From CAWCUU01 sp963798855 (GTDB taxonomy: Bacteria > Gemmatimonadota > Gemmatimonadetes > Longimicrobiales > RSA9), in contig CAWCUU010000001.1 of the NCBI GenBank assembly GCA_963798855.1, positions 1,302,001 to 1,366,000 on the forward strand: 64,000 nucleotides of DNA, in the 5' to 3' direction. Below, one piece after another: positions 8,399 through 17,436 of this stretch. Under the pieces are notes generated by a model. That model saw only the letters and a program-made list of their open reading frames with translations, searched no databases and was not told where the DNA came from. Made by a program: the position numbers and the translations under genes. Within the stretch, counting starts at the first letter, position 1. Each line of letters opens with the position of its first letter.

Positions 8399-9365
8399 GC
8401 ACTTGCTGTCCCTCGTCGGCGGGGCGCTCCTCGCGGCTGCACCCTGGCTCTTGAAGAACTGGGTGTTCATGGGAGCGCCGTTGTACCCGTTCCTGGCAAG
8501 CACCCAGGCGCCCGGATGGGCTGTCCACCGATTGGGATTTCCGGAGCGTCTCAACTTTACGCCCGCCGAGCATGGTTGGGCCTGGCTCGCGACTGGCGCC
8601 TTTAACCTCCACGACCTTTTCCTAAATCCCGGCAGGCTCACGATCGAGATCGAAGGTATGTTCTACTTCACAAGCATATTTGTAGCACTAGCACCTGTCG
8701 CAATTGCGTTAAGAAATCGCAAGGCCAAGTACGGGCTCTATTATGTTGCGGCGCCAGCTATCGCATACTTGGTCGTCATCGTTTGGGCGTTTCCTCGAAG
8801 CAACCTTAGATACTACTTGCCCGGTCTGATTCCCTTGGCAGGAGTGGGAGCCGCTGCGCTCACAATCGCGACCTCTCGGCACCTCCGACGCATAGCAGTC
8901 GGAGTCGCTATCCTGTCATTGACACCATCGCTGTTTGCCGCCATTAGCCTCACGGTCTTGATTCGACCTGATCGCTATGTGTTGGGGCAGATGACTGCGG
9001 CAGATAACTTGGCAGGACAATACCGGCTGGGCGATATGGAGTCAGTAATCACGTATGCCAATGCCCACTTAAATGAGGACGAGTTAATATTGCTCCTGTT
9101 CGAGGCGCGCGGCTACTATTTTGATGTTCCTGTCATTCAGGATAACAAGACCGCAAACTGGGAATATGTGAAGTCATCGGGCGCCGCGATGAGCTGCTTG
9201 GCCGGAACGGGAATATCGCACGTATTGCTTCGCCGAGGGGCGTTCGGGTTCTTTGTAGATAGGGGTATAGCTCAATCTGTAGCAGTACAGACTGAGATTT
9301 CTAAGTTTGCTAATCGTTGCTTGGTGCCAATTTATACAACCAAGAATTTCGAATGTTTCGCGTAA
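8388..9365 (+). CDS. GT-C type membrane glycosyltransferase, C-terminal part (split gene)
   Basis: Continues the preceding reading frame: hydrophobic helices, then a soluble C-terminal domain from about residue 220 containing DNLAGQYRLGDMES and a DELILLLFEARGYYFD segment, as in the periplasmic tails of PMT-like transferases. The first residues form the helix and WLLKNWVFMGAPLYPFL loop that should follow the end of the upstream piece directly. It has its own ATG, overlapping the upstream stop by 11 bases, so translation as a second polypeptide is possible. Codon use is clearly AT-rich (many TTA, ATA and AAT codons), unlike the genes from 9.4 kb on, which suggests acquired DNA. I favour a frameshifted single gene spanning 7481-9365. 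Confidence 0.65.
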   Translation: MSGKHLLSLVGGALLAAAPWLLKNWVFMGAPLYPFLASTQAPGWAVHRLGFPERLNFTPAEHGWAWLATGAFNLHDLFLNPGRLTIEIEGMFYFTSIFVALAPVAIALRNRKAKYGLYYVAAPAIAYLVVIVWAFPRSNLRYYLPGLIPLAGVGAAALTIATSRHLRRIAVGVAILSLTPSLFAAISLTVLIRPDRYVLGQMTAADNLAGQYRLGDMESVITYANAHLNEDELILLLFEARGYYFDVPVIQDNKTANWEYVKSSGAAMSCLAGTGISHVLLRRGAFGFFVDRGIAQSVAVQTEISKFANRCLVPIYTTKNFECFA

Positions 9366-9417
9366 GAGAGCCGAGAAGCGTATCCTAAGTCAGCGATCGG
9401 AAGGGCGTGCGCTGCCA

Positions 9418-11070
9418 GTGGTGGTAATTCGGCAGGTACTCAATCTACTGCTTCTGCGAGCCGACCGATCGAGAGGAAGTACGGCGTCGGTCAGCGGTGC
9501 TACGGCAATGTTGGGCTTCGCCTGGGCCATTGCCTTGCCCAGGCTCTATATGCCCGGCGCCTACGGCGACGACGCCGTTTATGTGGCGCTTTCGCGAGCA
9601 CTGGCACGGGGCGTCGGTTACCGCTCGGCGTGGCTGCCGGGGTCTCCGGCCCACGTGCAGTATCCACCGGGGCTGCCGGTGGTGCTTGCGCCGGTTTGGG
9701 CCCTCGGCGGTGGGGTCGTCGTGGTCGCGGTGGTGGCGAGGGTTCTGAACGTCGTTCTGGTCGGGATCACGGCCGCGCTGCTCTGGAAGATTGCGGTGAG
9801 ACGTCTCGGGGCTTCTGCATTGACGGGGGCCCTCTTCGTCGTGGGCCCGCTGTTCCTCGACTCATCGCTGCAGTACTTCGGATTGGCGCTGGCGGAGCCC
9901 TGGTTCATGGCCTTGTGGGCCGTTGCGCTCGTGACGGCCTACCGCGCGACGGAGGGTGACGGTGCGGCAGCGGTTGCGGGGCTGGCGCTCGGTCTAGCTG
10001 CGCTGTTCCGCGCGCAGGCCGCACCGCTCATCCCGGCCTTCGCGCTCGGAATCGGGCTGCGCACGCGTCGAGTGCGCACGGCTGCCGTGGCGCTCGGGGC
10101 TGGGCTTGTCCCGATCGCTGGCTGGTCCGCAGTGCACGCGGCGATGCTAGCGGGGACGGGCGCCGTCGGGTCGCAGCAGTCGTATCTGACCGATCTCCTT
10201 TCACGCGGCGGGCTCGCAAGCGCCCTGCTGTCGAACCTGTGGTTCAACATCCGCGGCTACGTCCTTCTGTTCTCGCTCTTCACGTCGTTCTGGCCGGTGC
10301 TCGGAGTGCTGCTGGTGGCCGGGTTCTCGGGACTCGCGCTGATCGGTGGCATGCGTCTCTGGCGCGCTCAGCCCGAGCTCGTGCTCACGTGTGCCGCCAA
10401 CGCCGCCGTCATCCTGTTCTGGCCGTACAACATCGACCGGTTCGTCGTGAGCGCGCTGCCGTTCGTCGGTGTTCTGGCGGCGAGCGGCGCCGACCGCGTC
10501 GTGGGACGCCTCGGCCGCCGGCCGCGGAGGATGGCGGGGGTGGCCTTGCTGCTCCTCGTGGGCCAGGTCGCGGCCAGGCAGGTGCAGCTGCGGGTGCGGG
10601 GGCTCCGCGACGCCGGGACGGGCGAGCGCCCCGCGTTCTGGACGCCGAGCTGGCAGGTGCCGTACTTCGACCGCTTCGTACGGCTGGCGTCCGGGTGGGT
10701 TGCTGACCGTGCTGCCCCCAATGCGAGGATACTGACCCCATGGCCCGTGGCGATCTGGCTGCACACGGGTCGGACGACTTTCGATGCCGAGGCATCGCTC
10801 CCCGGATCGACCTCCTCCGCGGCGGAGGGCACTCACGAATCTGCGGGTGCGCTGGCGAGGATGATCGTGCGGGACTCGATCGATGTGGTCGTAGTCGGCC
10901 ACCCGGACCAGACGGTCGCGCGGGAGGTCCGCGCTCTACTGGCCCGCTGCGGCGGCGACCTCGTGCTCGAGCGCACCGAGCCGCCGTATGGTCTCCCGGC
11001 ATTCTATCGCGTAGGCCGACGCTCCGGGTGCATTGCCGCTGCGGCGGCGGCGCGGCCCGAGAATAGATGA
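9418..11070 (+). CDS. ArnT/PMT-like (GT39-type) membrane glycosyltransferase
   Basis: Predicted integral membrane transferase of a polyprenyl-phosphate-linked sugar. The first helix is followed by LYMPGAYGDDAVYVALSRALA, where the Asp-Asp pair matches the catalytic acidic loop of GT-C enzymes. About ten to eleven helices follow, then a periplasmic C-terminal domain of about 130 residues ending PPYGLPAFYRV. The start is uncertain: GTG at 9418 (with a GGAAGGG 13 bases upstream), ATG at 9508, or TTG at 9307 overlapping the previous gene. Base composition returns to the high-GC norm here. The stop overlaps the start of its paralogue downstream (ATGA), so the two form one transcription unit. The acceptor and sugar cannot be read from sequence. 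Confidence 0.78.
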   Translation: MVVIRQVLNLLLLRADRSRGSTASVSGATAMLGFAWAIALPRLYMPGAYGDDAVYVALSRALARGVGYRSAWLPGSPAHVQYPPGLPVVLAPVWALGGGVVVVAVVARVLNVVLVGITAALLWKIAVRRLGASALTGALFVVGPLFLDSSLQYFGLALAEPWFMALWAVALVTAYRATEGDGAAAVAGLALGLAALFRAQAAPLIPAFALGIGLRTRRVRTAAVALGAGLVPIAGWSAVHAAMLAGTGAVGSQQSYLTDLLSRGGLASALLSNLWFNIRGYVLLFSLFTSFWPVLGVLLVAGFSGLALIGGMRLWRAQPELVLTCAANAAVILFWPYNIDRFVVSALPFVGVLAASGADRVVGRLGRRPRRMAGVALLLLVGQVAARQVQLRVRGLRDAGTGERPAFWTPSWQVPYFDRFVRLASGWVADRAAPNARILTPWPVAIWLHTGRTTFDAEASLPGSTSSAAEGTHESAGALARMIVRDSIDVVVVGHPDQTVAREVRALLARCGGDLVLERTEPPYGLPAFYRVGRRSGCIAAAAAARPENR

Positions 11071-12705
11071 GCGCTACATCGGCGAGTCGAGCGATGTCCT
11101 CGGCTGGACGGCGCTCGGGGGAGGCAGCGGCGGAGGAGCCGGTCGGCGGTGCCTCGCTCGCCGAATGCCTGCTCGTCGGCTTCGCCGTCGCCCTCGCCGT
11201 GCACTTCCTTCGCCCCGGCCCCTACACCCCCGGCTCCTACGGCGACGACGGCGTCTACCTGGCGCTCGGCAAAGCGCTCGCGGACGGCGACGGCTACCGC
11301 TCGATCTACGCGGTGGGCGCGCCCTTCCACGTGAAGTTCCCGCCGCTGTACCCGGCGCTGCTGTCGATCTTCTGGCGCGTCGACCCGAGCGTCTTCGCCG
11401 TCGTCCGACTCGCGCGCATCGCGAACGCGCTCTTCCTCGGCGGAGCCGCCGCGCTGCTCTGGCCGCTCGGCCGCAACCGCCTCGGCATCTCGCGCGTCCC
11501 GCTCGCCGCCTTCGTGCTCGGGCCGCTGCTGCTCGACGCGAGCCTCCACTACTTCGCGCTGCCGCTCACGGAGCCGCTGTTCATCCTGCTCTGGGCCGTG
11601 GCGCTCGTGCTCGGCGATCGGCTCGCGAGCGACGGCGGTACGCGCGCGCCGCTCGCGTTCGGGCTCATCCTCGCGGCCGCCGCGCTCACCCGCGCGCAGG
11701 GGCTCGCGCTGATCGCGGCCGCGCCGATCGCGCTCGCCGTCCGGCGGGTCGAGCGCCGGCGCGCGCTCGTCGCGCTCCTCGCCGCCGTGCTCCCGGTGAT
11801 CGGCTGGCTGGTGGTGCGCGGTGCCTGGATCGCGGCCGGCGAAGCAGCCGGCGCGGAAGGATCCTACCTGCGCGAGCTGCTCGGAGGCGGCGCTCGCGCG
11901 GCGCTGAGCTCGCTCCAGGGCAGCGTGCTGTTCAATCTGCGCGGCTACCCCGGCCTGCTCGCGCCCTACCTTGCGCCCGGCGTCTGGGGACGCGTCGCGG
12001 TCGGGCTGCTGATCGCGCTCGCGCTCGTCGGAATGCTGCGCCTCCGCCGGCGCGCGCCGTTCCTGGTCGCGTCGCTCGCGCTGCAAGCGGCGCTGGTCGC
12101 CGTCTGGCCGTACACGGTGGACCGGCTCGCGCTGAGCATCCTCCCGTTCGCCGGGCTCGCGGCCGCGCACCGCGTGGACATGGACCTGCGCCGCCTGCCC
12201 GCGCGCCTGCGCCCGCTCGCCGCGCGGCGCGCTGCTCGTGATCGCCGGGCTCGATCGGCGGCCGGCAGCTGTGGATCCGCCGGGCGGAGCGCGGCGGCGG
12301 CCCGGGCTTCTACACGCCCGCCGGCCTGATCTCCGCGGTCGACCGCGACACCCGCCGGATCTCCGGCTGGGTCTCCGCGAACACGGACGGCGCCGACGTC
12401 GTCTACGTCTCGTGGCCGGAGGGCGTCTACCTGCGCAGCGGCCGGCGCACCGTCAACGCGGACCCGTCGCAGTCACGCAGCGCGGCCTCGCTGCACGCGC
12501 GCGGCGCGGCGCCGCGCTCGCGCGGCGGCTCCTCGCCGAGGGCGTCTCGGTCGTCGTGGCGAGCGACCCGGAGTACGCCAGCACCGCGGACGTGGAGCGG
12601 ATCCTCGCCGCGTGCCCCGGCTTCCTGCGCCGCGTCGCGACGCTGGACCCGTCCGGATATCCGGCCGTCTACCGCGTCGAGCCCCCGGCGGGCTGCGTCC
12701 GCTGA
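11067..12705 (+). pseudogene. ArnT/PMT-like membrane glycosyltransferase, paralogue of the upstream gene, C-terminus frameshifted
   Basis: The ATG at 11067 overlaps the upstream stop. The protein repeats the upstream architecture: PGSYGDDGVYLALGKALADGDGYRS acidic loop, then about ten helices to VWPYTVDRLALSILPF. The frame is good to about 12220. After that, the expected periplasmic tail appears in a second frame (PGFYTPAGLISAVDRD at about 12302-12350 through a segment near 12490) and then in a third frame (GVSVVVASDPEYAS to the stop at 12705, ending GYPAVYRVEPP like its neighbour). At least two frame changes are needed, so the encoded product ends at 12329 with a nonsense tail. It could still work as a truncated membrane protein. 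Alternatives are decay or sequence errors in GC-rich runs. Confidence 0.7.
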
Positions 12706-12715
12706 GGGGAGTTGC

Positions 12716-12767
12716 CAGTTCCGTAGCGTGGTGTAATTATATCCAGAAGGTGTAAAGGAGGCTGAGA
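12716..12767 (+). promoter_or_regulatory. Promoter/operator region of vapBC
   Basis: A short AT-rich island (TAATTATAT, 12734-12742) in otherwise GC-rich sequence is a likely -10 region. Two direct copies of GGTGTAA at 12730-12736 and 12749-12755, spaced 19 bases start to start, flank it and could be the VapB operator. A strong ribosome site AAAGGAGG lies at about 12754-12761, seven bases before the GTG start. Confidence 0.4.
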
Positions 12768-13040
12768 GTGGCCCTGAACATCAAGAACCGCGAGGTCGAA
12801 CGGCTCGCGGCCGAGCTGGCGGCGCTGACCGGCGAGACGAAGACCGAGGCGATCCGTAAGGCGCTGGCGGAGCGGCGGGCGCGGCTGCGTGTGAGGGTCG
12901 CGGACGCGGGCCGGCGGAAGCGCACCCTCCGCTTCCTCGAGCGGGAGGTATGGGCACGCGTGCCGCCAGACCAGCTGGGCCGTGCGCCCGGCCGCACGGA
13001 GCGCGAGCGGATCCTGGGCTACGGAGAAGAGGGCGTGTGA
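12768..13040 (+). CDS. vapB: VapB-type antitoxin
   Basis: A 90-residue protein beginning MALNIKNREVERLAAELAALTG followed by TKTEAIRKALAER, the classic pattern of the Rv0623-like VapB transcription-factor antitoxins. The N-terminal part is a DNA-binding fold and the Arg-rich tail would wrap the toxin. GTG start with a very strong AAAGGAGG ribosome site. It overlaps the toxin gene by four bases (GTGA), the normal VapBC arrangement. It would neutralise VapC and repress the pair. The longer Arg-rich C-terminal half is somewhat unusual but typical of high-GC genomes. Confidence 0.88.
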   Translation: MALNIKNREVERLAAELAALTGETKTEAIRKALAERRARLRVRVADAGRRKRTLRFLEREVWARVPPDQLGRAPGRTERERILGYGEEGV

Positions 13041-13423
13041 TCGTGGATTCTTCGGCGCTCCTCGCCATCGTGTTCCGCGAGCCGGGATACGAGGAGCTGC
13101 TGGAGCGGGTGCAATCGGCGGCCGTGGCGGCGGCCGGCGCACCGACTCTGGCGGAGACGGGGATCGTGCTCCACGCCCGGCTCGGTCCGAGCTCCCAGGG
13201 GCTGCTCGAGCGGCTGCTGGACGAGCTGGCCATCGAGGAGATCCCGTTCGGGGAGATCCACTGGCGCGAGGCCGTCGATGCGTTCCGTCGCTACGGGAAG
13301 GGCCGCCACGGGGCCGCGCTGAACTTCGGTGATTGTCTGACTTACGCGGTCGCCGCGCTGTCCGCCGAGCCCCTGCTGTTCACGGGCGACGATTTCTCGA
13401 AGACGGATCTTTCGGTCGCGTGA
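13037..13423 (+). CDS. vapC: VapC-type PIN-domain ribonuclease toxin
   Basis: PIN-domain RNase of the VapBC type II toxin-antitoxin family. It begins MIVDSSALLAIVFREPG with the first catalytic Asp at residue 4. Further acidic residues lie in PTLAETGIVL (Glu) and LNFGDCLTYAVA (Asp), and TGDDF near the end completes the Mg2+ site. At 128 residues the length is standard and all four acidic positions appear intact, so it should be active when free of VapB. GTG start overlaps the vapB stop. It sits between two groups of membrane glycosyltransferase genes, with no sign of insertion-sequence ends. Confidence 0.88.
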   Translation: MIVDSSALLAIVFREPGYEELLERVQSAAVAAAGAPTLAETGIVLHARLGPSSQGLLERLLDELAIEEIPFGEIHWREAVDAFRRYGKGRHGAALNFGDCLTYAVAALSAEPLLFTGDDFSKTDLSVA

Positions 13424-13447
13424 TCCCGTGCGCCCCGGTGGAGGCGC

Positions 13448-15271
13448 TTGACGGAGCCCGCTCCACGCCTCAACTTTGAGGCTGCCTCCCCGGCTCCATC
13501 TCTTCAGTCATCCATGTTGCTGGCGAACGCTTCCGAGGGCACGTCCACGTCCGGCGCCCCGCAGTCGGGCGATCTGCACGCTCCACGCGCGTGGCGGCGG
13601 GCGGCTCGCGTGCGCCCGGGGCTGCTGCTGGCGGCGCTGATCGTCACGACGTCGCTGGCGTTCACGGTCGCGGCGATGCGCACGACGTCGACGACGTTCG
13701 ACGAGATCCTGCTGCCGGCGGCCGGAGCGCGGGGATTCGAGACGGGTCGCTTCGACCTGATCGTCGAGCAGCCGCCGCTGATGGAGTACCTGTACGGGCT
13801 GCCGGTCTGGCTCTCGGGCCCCCGGTATCCGGCGGAGTCCGGGCGGAGCTGGACGGTGGCGGACCGCTACGAGTACGCGCAGGACCTGTTCTGGCGCAGC
13901 GGCAACGATCCGGAGCGGCTCGCGTTGCTGGCGAGGCTGGTCGCGGCGGCGCTGACGGCGGCGCTGACGCTCAGCGTGATGCTGCTCACGATGGCGCGCT
14001 TCGGTACGGGCGCCGGCCTCGTGGCCGGGCTGCTCGTCGCGTTCCTGCCGGACACGCTCGCCCACGGCGGCGTGACGTGGAACGACCTGCCGGCCGCGCT
14101 GGCGCTGTTCTGGGCGGTGTGGGCGCTCGACCGCGCCGTGCGCCGCCCGGGGGTCGCGGCCGGGGTCGTGGCGGGGGTGCTGGTCGCGCTCGCGCTCGGC
14201 GTGAAGTTCACGGCGGTCGCGCTGGCGCCGCTCGCGCTGCTGCTGGCGGTCGCGGAAGGCGTGAGCCGTCGCTGGGAGCGGCAGTGGCTGCGACGGGTGT
14301 TGATGACGCTGGACGTCTCGCTCGCGGTCGCCTACCTCTGCCTCGTGGTGCTGTATCGGGGAGACTTCGCGCTGCACGGGCTGCGCATGGGGCTGATGTA
14401 CCAGGTCGGCCACGCGGCCGCTGGAAACGCCGCGCCGCTCTCCTTCCTCGGCCACCGCAGCATGACCGGCTGGTGGTATTTCTTCCCGATCGCGTTCCTG
14501 CTGAAGACGCCCGCCGCGCTGCACCTGCTGCTGGGCGTGGCGACGGTCGCGCTGATCGCCCGCACGACGGGGCGCGGCTTCCGCGAGCTGCTGGGCTCGT
14601 CGCTGCGCATGGAGGTGGCGGCGCTCCTCGTGCTCGGCGCGCTGCTGCTGCACGCCGACCTCGACATCGGCTTCCGCTACGCGCTGCCGACCCTGCCGTT
14701 CCTGCTCGTCGTGGTGGGCGTCGGGGTCCGGCGCGCGTGGGACGTCGCGGGCCGATCGGCTCGCGCCGCACTGGCCGCGGCGTGCCTCGCCTATGTCGCG
14801 TCCGCGCTCTCCTTCTATCCGCACTTCCTCGCGTACACGAGCGAGTACGTGCCGCGCTCGCGGGCGAGCGGACTGATCGTGGACTCGAGCCTGGACTGGG
14901 GACAGGGGCTGCTCGAGCTGCGAGGCTTCCTGGACCGGCAGAACGTCGACCGCGTCTACCTCGCCTATTTCGGCTCGGCGCTCCCGGAGGGCTACGGCAT
15001 CGCGACCCTGCCCGCCGATGAGCTGCTCGCGGGGGCCGCGAGTCCCGACGCGCTCGCGGCGCGCGCGCCCTACCTGGTCGTCTCCGCGACGCTGCTCGCC
15101 GGCGCGTACCTGCCGACGGATCCGTTCGCGCCGCTGCGCGCGCTTCGACCGACCCGCGTGATCGCGGGCTCGCTGCTCGTCTACCCCAGCCGGCAGGCGG
15201 CGATGGTGCTGAGGACGCACGGCGTTCGGCGTTCGCCCGGCCCGCGCTCCTTCGTGGCGGTGGGATCTTGA
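13448..15271 (+). CDS. GT-C (ArnT/PMT-like) membrane glycosyltransferase
   Basis: After an about 55-residue variable N-terminus comes the first helix and the conserved TTFDEILLPAAGARGFETG loop, whose Asp-Glu matches the PMT/ArnT catalytic site, then QPPLMEYLYGLPVWL. About eleven helices follow, including GVKFTAVALAPLALLLAV and WYFFPIAFLLKTPAALHL. The C-terminal SSLDWGQGLLELRGFLD domain is periplasmic. This family is usually called phospholipid-carrier-dependent glycosyltransferase. TTG at 13448 has GGTGGAGG just upstream. An ATG at 13514 lacks a ribosome site, so I prefer the TTG. It overlaps its paralogue by four bases (TTGA). The substrate is unknown. Confidence 0.8.
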   Translation: MTEPAPRLNFEAASPAPSLQSSMLLANASEGTSTSGAPQSGDLHAPRAWRRAARVRPGLLLAALIVTTSLAFTVAAMRTTSTTFDEILLPAAGARGFETGRFDLIVEQPPLMEYLYGLPVWLSGPRYPAESGRSWTVADRYEYAQDLFWRSGNDPERLALLARLVAAALTAALTLSVMLLTMARFGTGAGLVAGLLVAFLPDTLAHGGVTWNDLPAALALFWAVWALDRAVRRPGVAAGVVAGVLVALALGVKFTAVALAPLALLLAVAEGVSRRWERQWLRRVLMTLDVSLAVAYLCLVVLYRGDFALHGLRMGLMYQVGHAAAGNAAPLSFLGHRSMTGWWYFFPIAFLLKTPAALHLLLGVATVALIARTTGRGFRELLGSSLRMEVAALLVLGALLLHADLDIGFRYALPTLPFLLVVVGVGVRRAWDVAGRSARAALAAACLAYVASALSFYPHFLAYTSEYVPRSRASGLIVDSSLDWGQGLLELRGFLDRQNVDRVYLAYFGSALPEGYGIATLPADELLAGAASPDALAARAPYLVVSATLLAGAYLPTDPFAPLRALRPTRVIAGSLLVYPSRQAAMVLRTHGVRRSPGPRSFVAVGS

Positions 15272-17079
15272 GCACCGCGACGGCGCAGCGCTCCTGGGCG
15301 ACCGGCAGCCAGCGCGCCGGGGCGGACGACGGCGTGCGCCTGCTGCTGGCGCTGCTGCTCGCCGCTGCCGCGTTCACGCTCACTCTCGGCGCGTCGCGAC
15401 GCAACTCCACGACGTTCGACGAGATCGCGATGATCGCCGGCGGCGCCCGCGGCTTCGCGACGGGGCAGTGGGACCTCGTCGACGACCACCCGCCGCTGAT
15501 GCAGTACCTGTACGGGCTGCCGGTCTACCTGTCCAAGCCGACCTATCCCGCGGAAGGCGGCTGGACAGGGCAGCTGCGCTACGACTACGGCGAGCGCTTC
15601 TTCTGGGGCGTCGGCAACGATCCCGAGCGGCTCGCATTCCGCGCCCGTGCGGTCGGCGCCGCGACCGCCGCCGCGCTCGTCCTCCTTGTCTGGGCGTTCG
15701 CCACGGCCGCTGCCGGCACGGCCGCCGGTCTGCTCGCGGCGTTGCTCACGGCGTTCCTGCCCGATCTGCTCGCGCACGGCGGCGTGGCCTACAACGACCT
15801 GCCGGTGGCCGTCGCGATCTTCGCGGCGGCGTGGACGATCGACACCGCCGTGGTCCACCCCTCCCCGCGCTCCGGGGCTCTCGCGGGGGTCCTGATCGGG
15901 GTCGCGCTCGCGATCAAGTTCTCCGCGATCGTGCTCGGCCCGATCGCCCTGCTGCTCCTGATCGCGGAGTCCCGCGCGCGCGGGCGCGACCACGACTGGC
16001 GTACCGCGGTTCTCACCGCGTGCATCCTCGCGCTCGTCTTCGCGTATCTCGCGCTCATCGTCTTCTACCGCGGCGACTGGCGGCTCGAGCAGATGCGCGC
16101 GGGCGTGCACTTCAAGATCGCGCAGATCGTCTCCAACGTCGGATCGGCTCCCGCCCCCGCGTGGCTGCTCGGCCGGCGCAGCCCGGACGGCTTCGCGCTC
16201 TTCTTCCCGATCGCGTTCCTGCTCAAGACGCCGCTCGCGCTGCACCTGCTCGCGCTGCTCGCCGCCGCCGCCACCATCGCGAGGGCGCGCATGCGCCGCC
16301 TCCGCCTCCAGCCGACCGGGGAGGCCGCGCACCGGATGCTCGAGTCGCCGCTGCGCATGGCCGCGATCTCGTGCGTCGCGCTGCTGCCCGTCCTGATGTC
16401 GTCCGACCTGAACATCGGCTTCCGCCACGCCCTGCCGCTGATGCCTTTCCTGATCGTGCTGATCGCGGCCGGCGCGGCGACGGCGATGCGGCTGTGGGGG
16501 TGGCGGGCGAGGGTCGGAGTCGCGGTGCTCGCGCTCGGCTACGTCGCGTCCAGCGCGAGCTATTACCCCGACTTCCTCGCCTACGAGAGCGAGTACGCGC
16601 GCTGGGGCGACCCGTCGAAGCCGCCGATCGTCGACTCCAGCCTCGACTGGGGGCAGGGCCTGCTGCAGCTGCGCGACTTCATGCGCGAGGAGAACATCGA
16701 CCGCGTGGACCTGAGCTACTTCGGCACCGCATGGCCGGCCGGCTACGGGATCCGCTACCGGCCGCTGCCGAGCTTCTATGCGCTGCCGCCTGCGGCGGCT
16801 GCGCAGGGCGAGGGCGGGGCTGCGCAGGGCGAGGGCGAGGCTTCGCAGGGCGAGGGCAAGGGCGAGGGCGAGGGCGAGGCTTTGCAGGGCGAGGGCGAGG
16901 GCGAGGGCGAGGGCGAGGGTTCGCAGGGCGAGGGCGAGGGGGGTGGGGGGAGGTGGGTGGTCATCTCGGCGACGAACCTGACCGGCATCTACCTCGACGG
17001 GGACCCCTTCGCGCAGTACCGGGGGCGCCGGCCGGACCGGGTCATCGCGCACTCGCTGATGGCGTATCGGCTGCCGTGA
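15268..17079 (+). CDS. GT-C (ArnT/PMT-like) membrane glycosyltransferase with a Gly-Glu repeat insertion
   Basis: Tandem paralogue of the preceding gene: STTFDEIAMIAGGARGFATG loop, HPPLMQYLYGLPVYL, about eleven helices, then the periplasmic SSLDWGQGLLQLRDF domain. Between the matching GYGIRYRP and WVVISATNL segments, residues about 512-562 are a low-complexity insert rich in QGEGEGE, encoded by a hexanucleotide GAGGGC repeat and absent from the neighbouring paralogue. The frame is kept through the repeat, so the protein is probably made with a flexible acidic loop. TTG start overlapping the upstream stop. It closes this glycosyltransferase run, and the next 1.5 kb has only repeats and one small gene. 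Confidence 0.8.
   Translation: MSTATAQRSWATGSQRAGADDGVRLLLALLLAAAAFTLTLGASRRNSTTFDEIAMIAGGARGFATGQWDLVDDHPPLMQYLYGLPVYLSKPTYPAEGGWTGQLRYDYGERFFWGVGNDPERLAFRARAVGAATAAALVLLVWAFATAAAGTAAGLLAALLTAFLPDLLAHGGVAYNDLPVAVAIFAAAWTIDTAVVHPSPRSGALAGVLIGVALAIKFSAIVLGPIALLLLIAESRARGRDHDWRTAVLTACILALVFAYLALIVFYRGDWRLEQMRAGVHFKIAQIVSNVGSAPAPAWLLGRRSPDGFALFFPIAFLLKTPLALHLLALLAAAATIARARMRRLRLQPTGEAAHRMLESPLRMAAISCVALLPVLMSSDLNIGFRHALPLMPFLIVLIAAGAATAMRLWGWRARVGVAVLALGYVASSASYYPDFLAYESEYARWGDPSKPPIVDSSLDWGQGLLQLRDFMREENIDRVDLSYFGTAWPAGYGIRYRPLPSFYALPPAAAAQGEGGAAQGEGEASQGEGKGEGEGEALQGEGEGEGEGEGSQGEGEGGGGRWVVISATNLTGIYLDGDPFAQYRGRRPDRVIAHSLMAYRLP
16801..16953 (+). repeat. GAGGGC hexanucleotide tandem repeat inside a glycosyltransferase gene
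   Basis: Imperfect repeats of GAGGGC/GCAGGGC fill about 150 bases and encode Gly-Glu-rich peptide with interspersed Ala-Gln and Ser-Gln. The six-base unit preserves frame whatever the copy number, so length variation would alter only the loop. Confidence 0.85.
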
Positions 17080-17098
17080 GGGGTCCGGGGCCGAGGAT

Positions 17099-17413
17099 CG
17101 GGCGCCTGGACGTTGAACAGCTTGACACGGAGGCGTCGGAAGGCTCCGAGGGCTCGGAAAACCTCGTTTCGTTCACCCCCTTCGGAGGACTCACCTGCAA
17201 CCGTCGACTGCGAGCGACTTGACGTTGAAATCGAGCTCGCGAAGACCGCTGCCCACTCCGTTTCCTCCGACCGTCTTCGAGCCCTTCGTGTCAAGCTGTT
17301 CAGGGAGGTGGGGGCAGGAAAACCGGTGCCCACTCCGTTTCCTCCGACCGTCTTCGAGCCCTTCGTGTCAAGCTGTTCAGGGAGGTGGGGGCAGGTGAAT
17401 GGCCGGATGGGCT
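17099..17413 (-). repeat. Repeat unit I: internally deleted derivative of the GxxExxY-bearing element
   Basis: Read on the plus strand, the unit has block A (17099-17158, containing GAACAGCTTGACACGG), block C (about 17165-17232), then two copies of block B (starting at about 17251 and 17327, each CCCACTCCGTTTCCTCC through GTCAAGCTGTTC), and a right edge like GAATGGCCGGATGGG. Block C is the last 15 to 20 codons of a GxxExxY gene in minus orientation, now interrupted by stops. The gene body is missing: the sequence passes from the 3' end directly to the region upstream of the gene through ...GAAATCGAGCTCGCGAAG. Confidence 0.8.
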
Positions 17414-17436
17414 CGGCAGCGTCGGTTGGGCTCGCG

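Noticed and set aside
12238..12490. Start of an independent gene ending at 12705
   Set aside because: Only its last 60-70 codons resemble anything (the tail of the upstream glycosyltransferase), so it is a frameshifted fragment.
13508..15220. Minus-strand open frame of 570 codons rich in Arg, Gln and Glu
   Set aside because: Antisense of a membrane glycosyltransferase; its composition is what reverse-reading hydrophobic codons produces.
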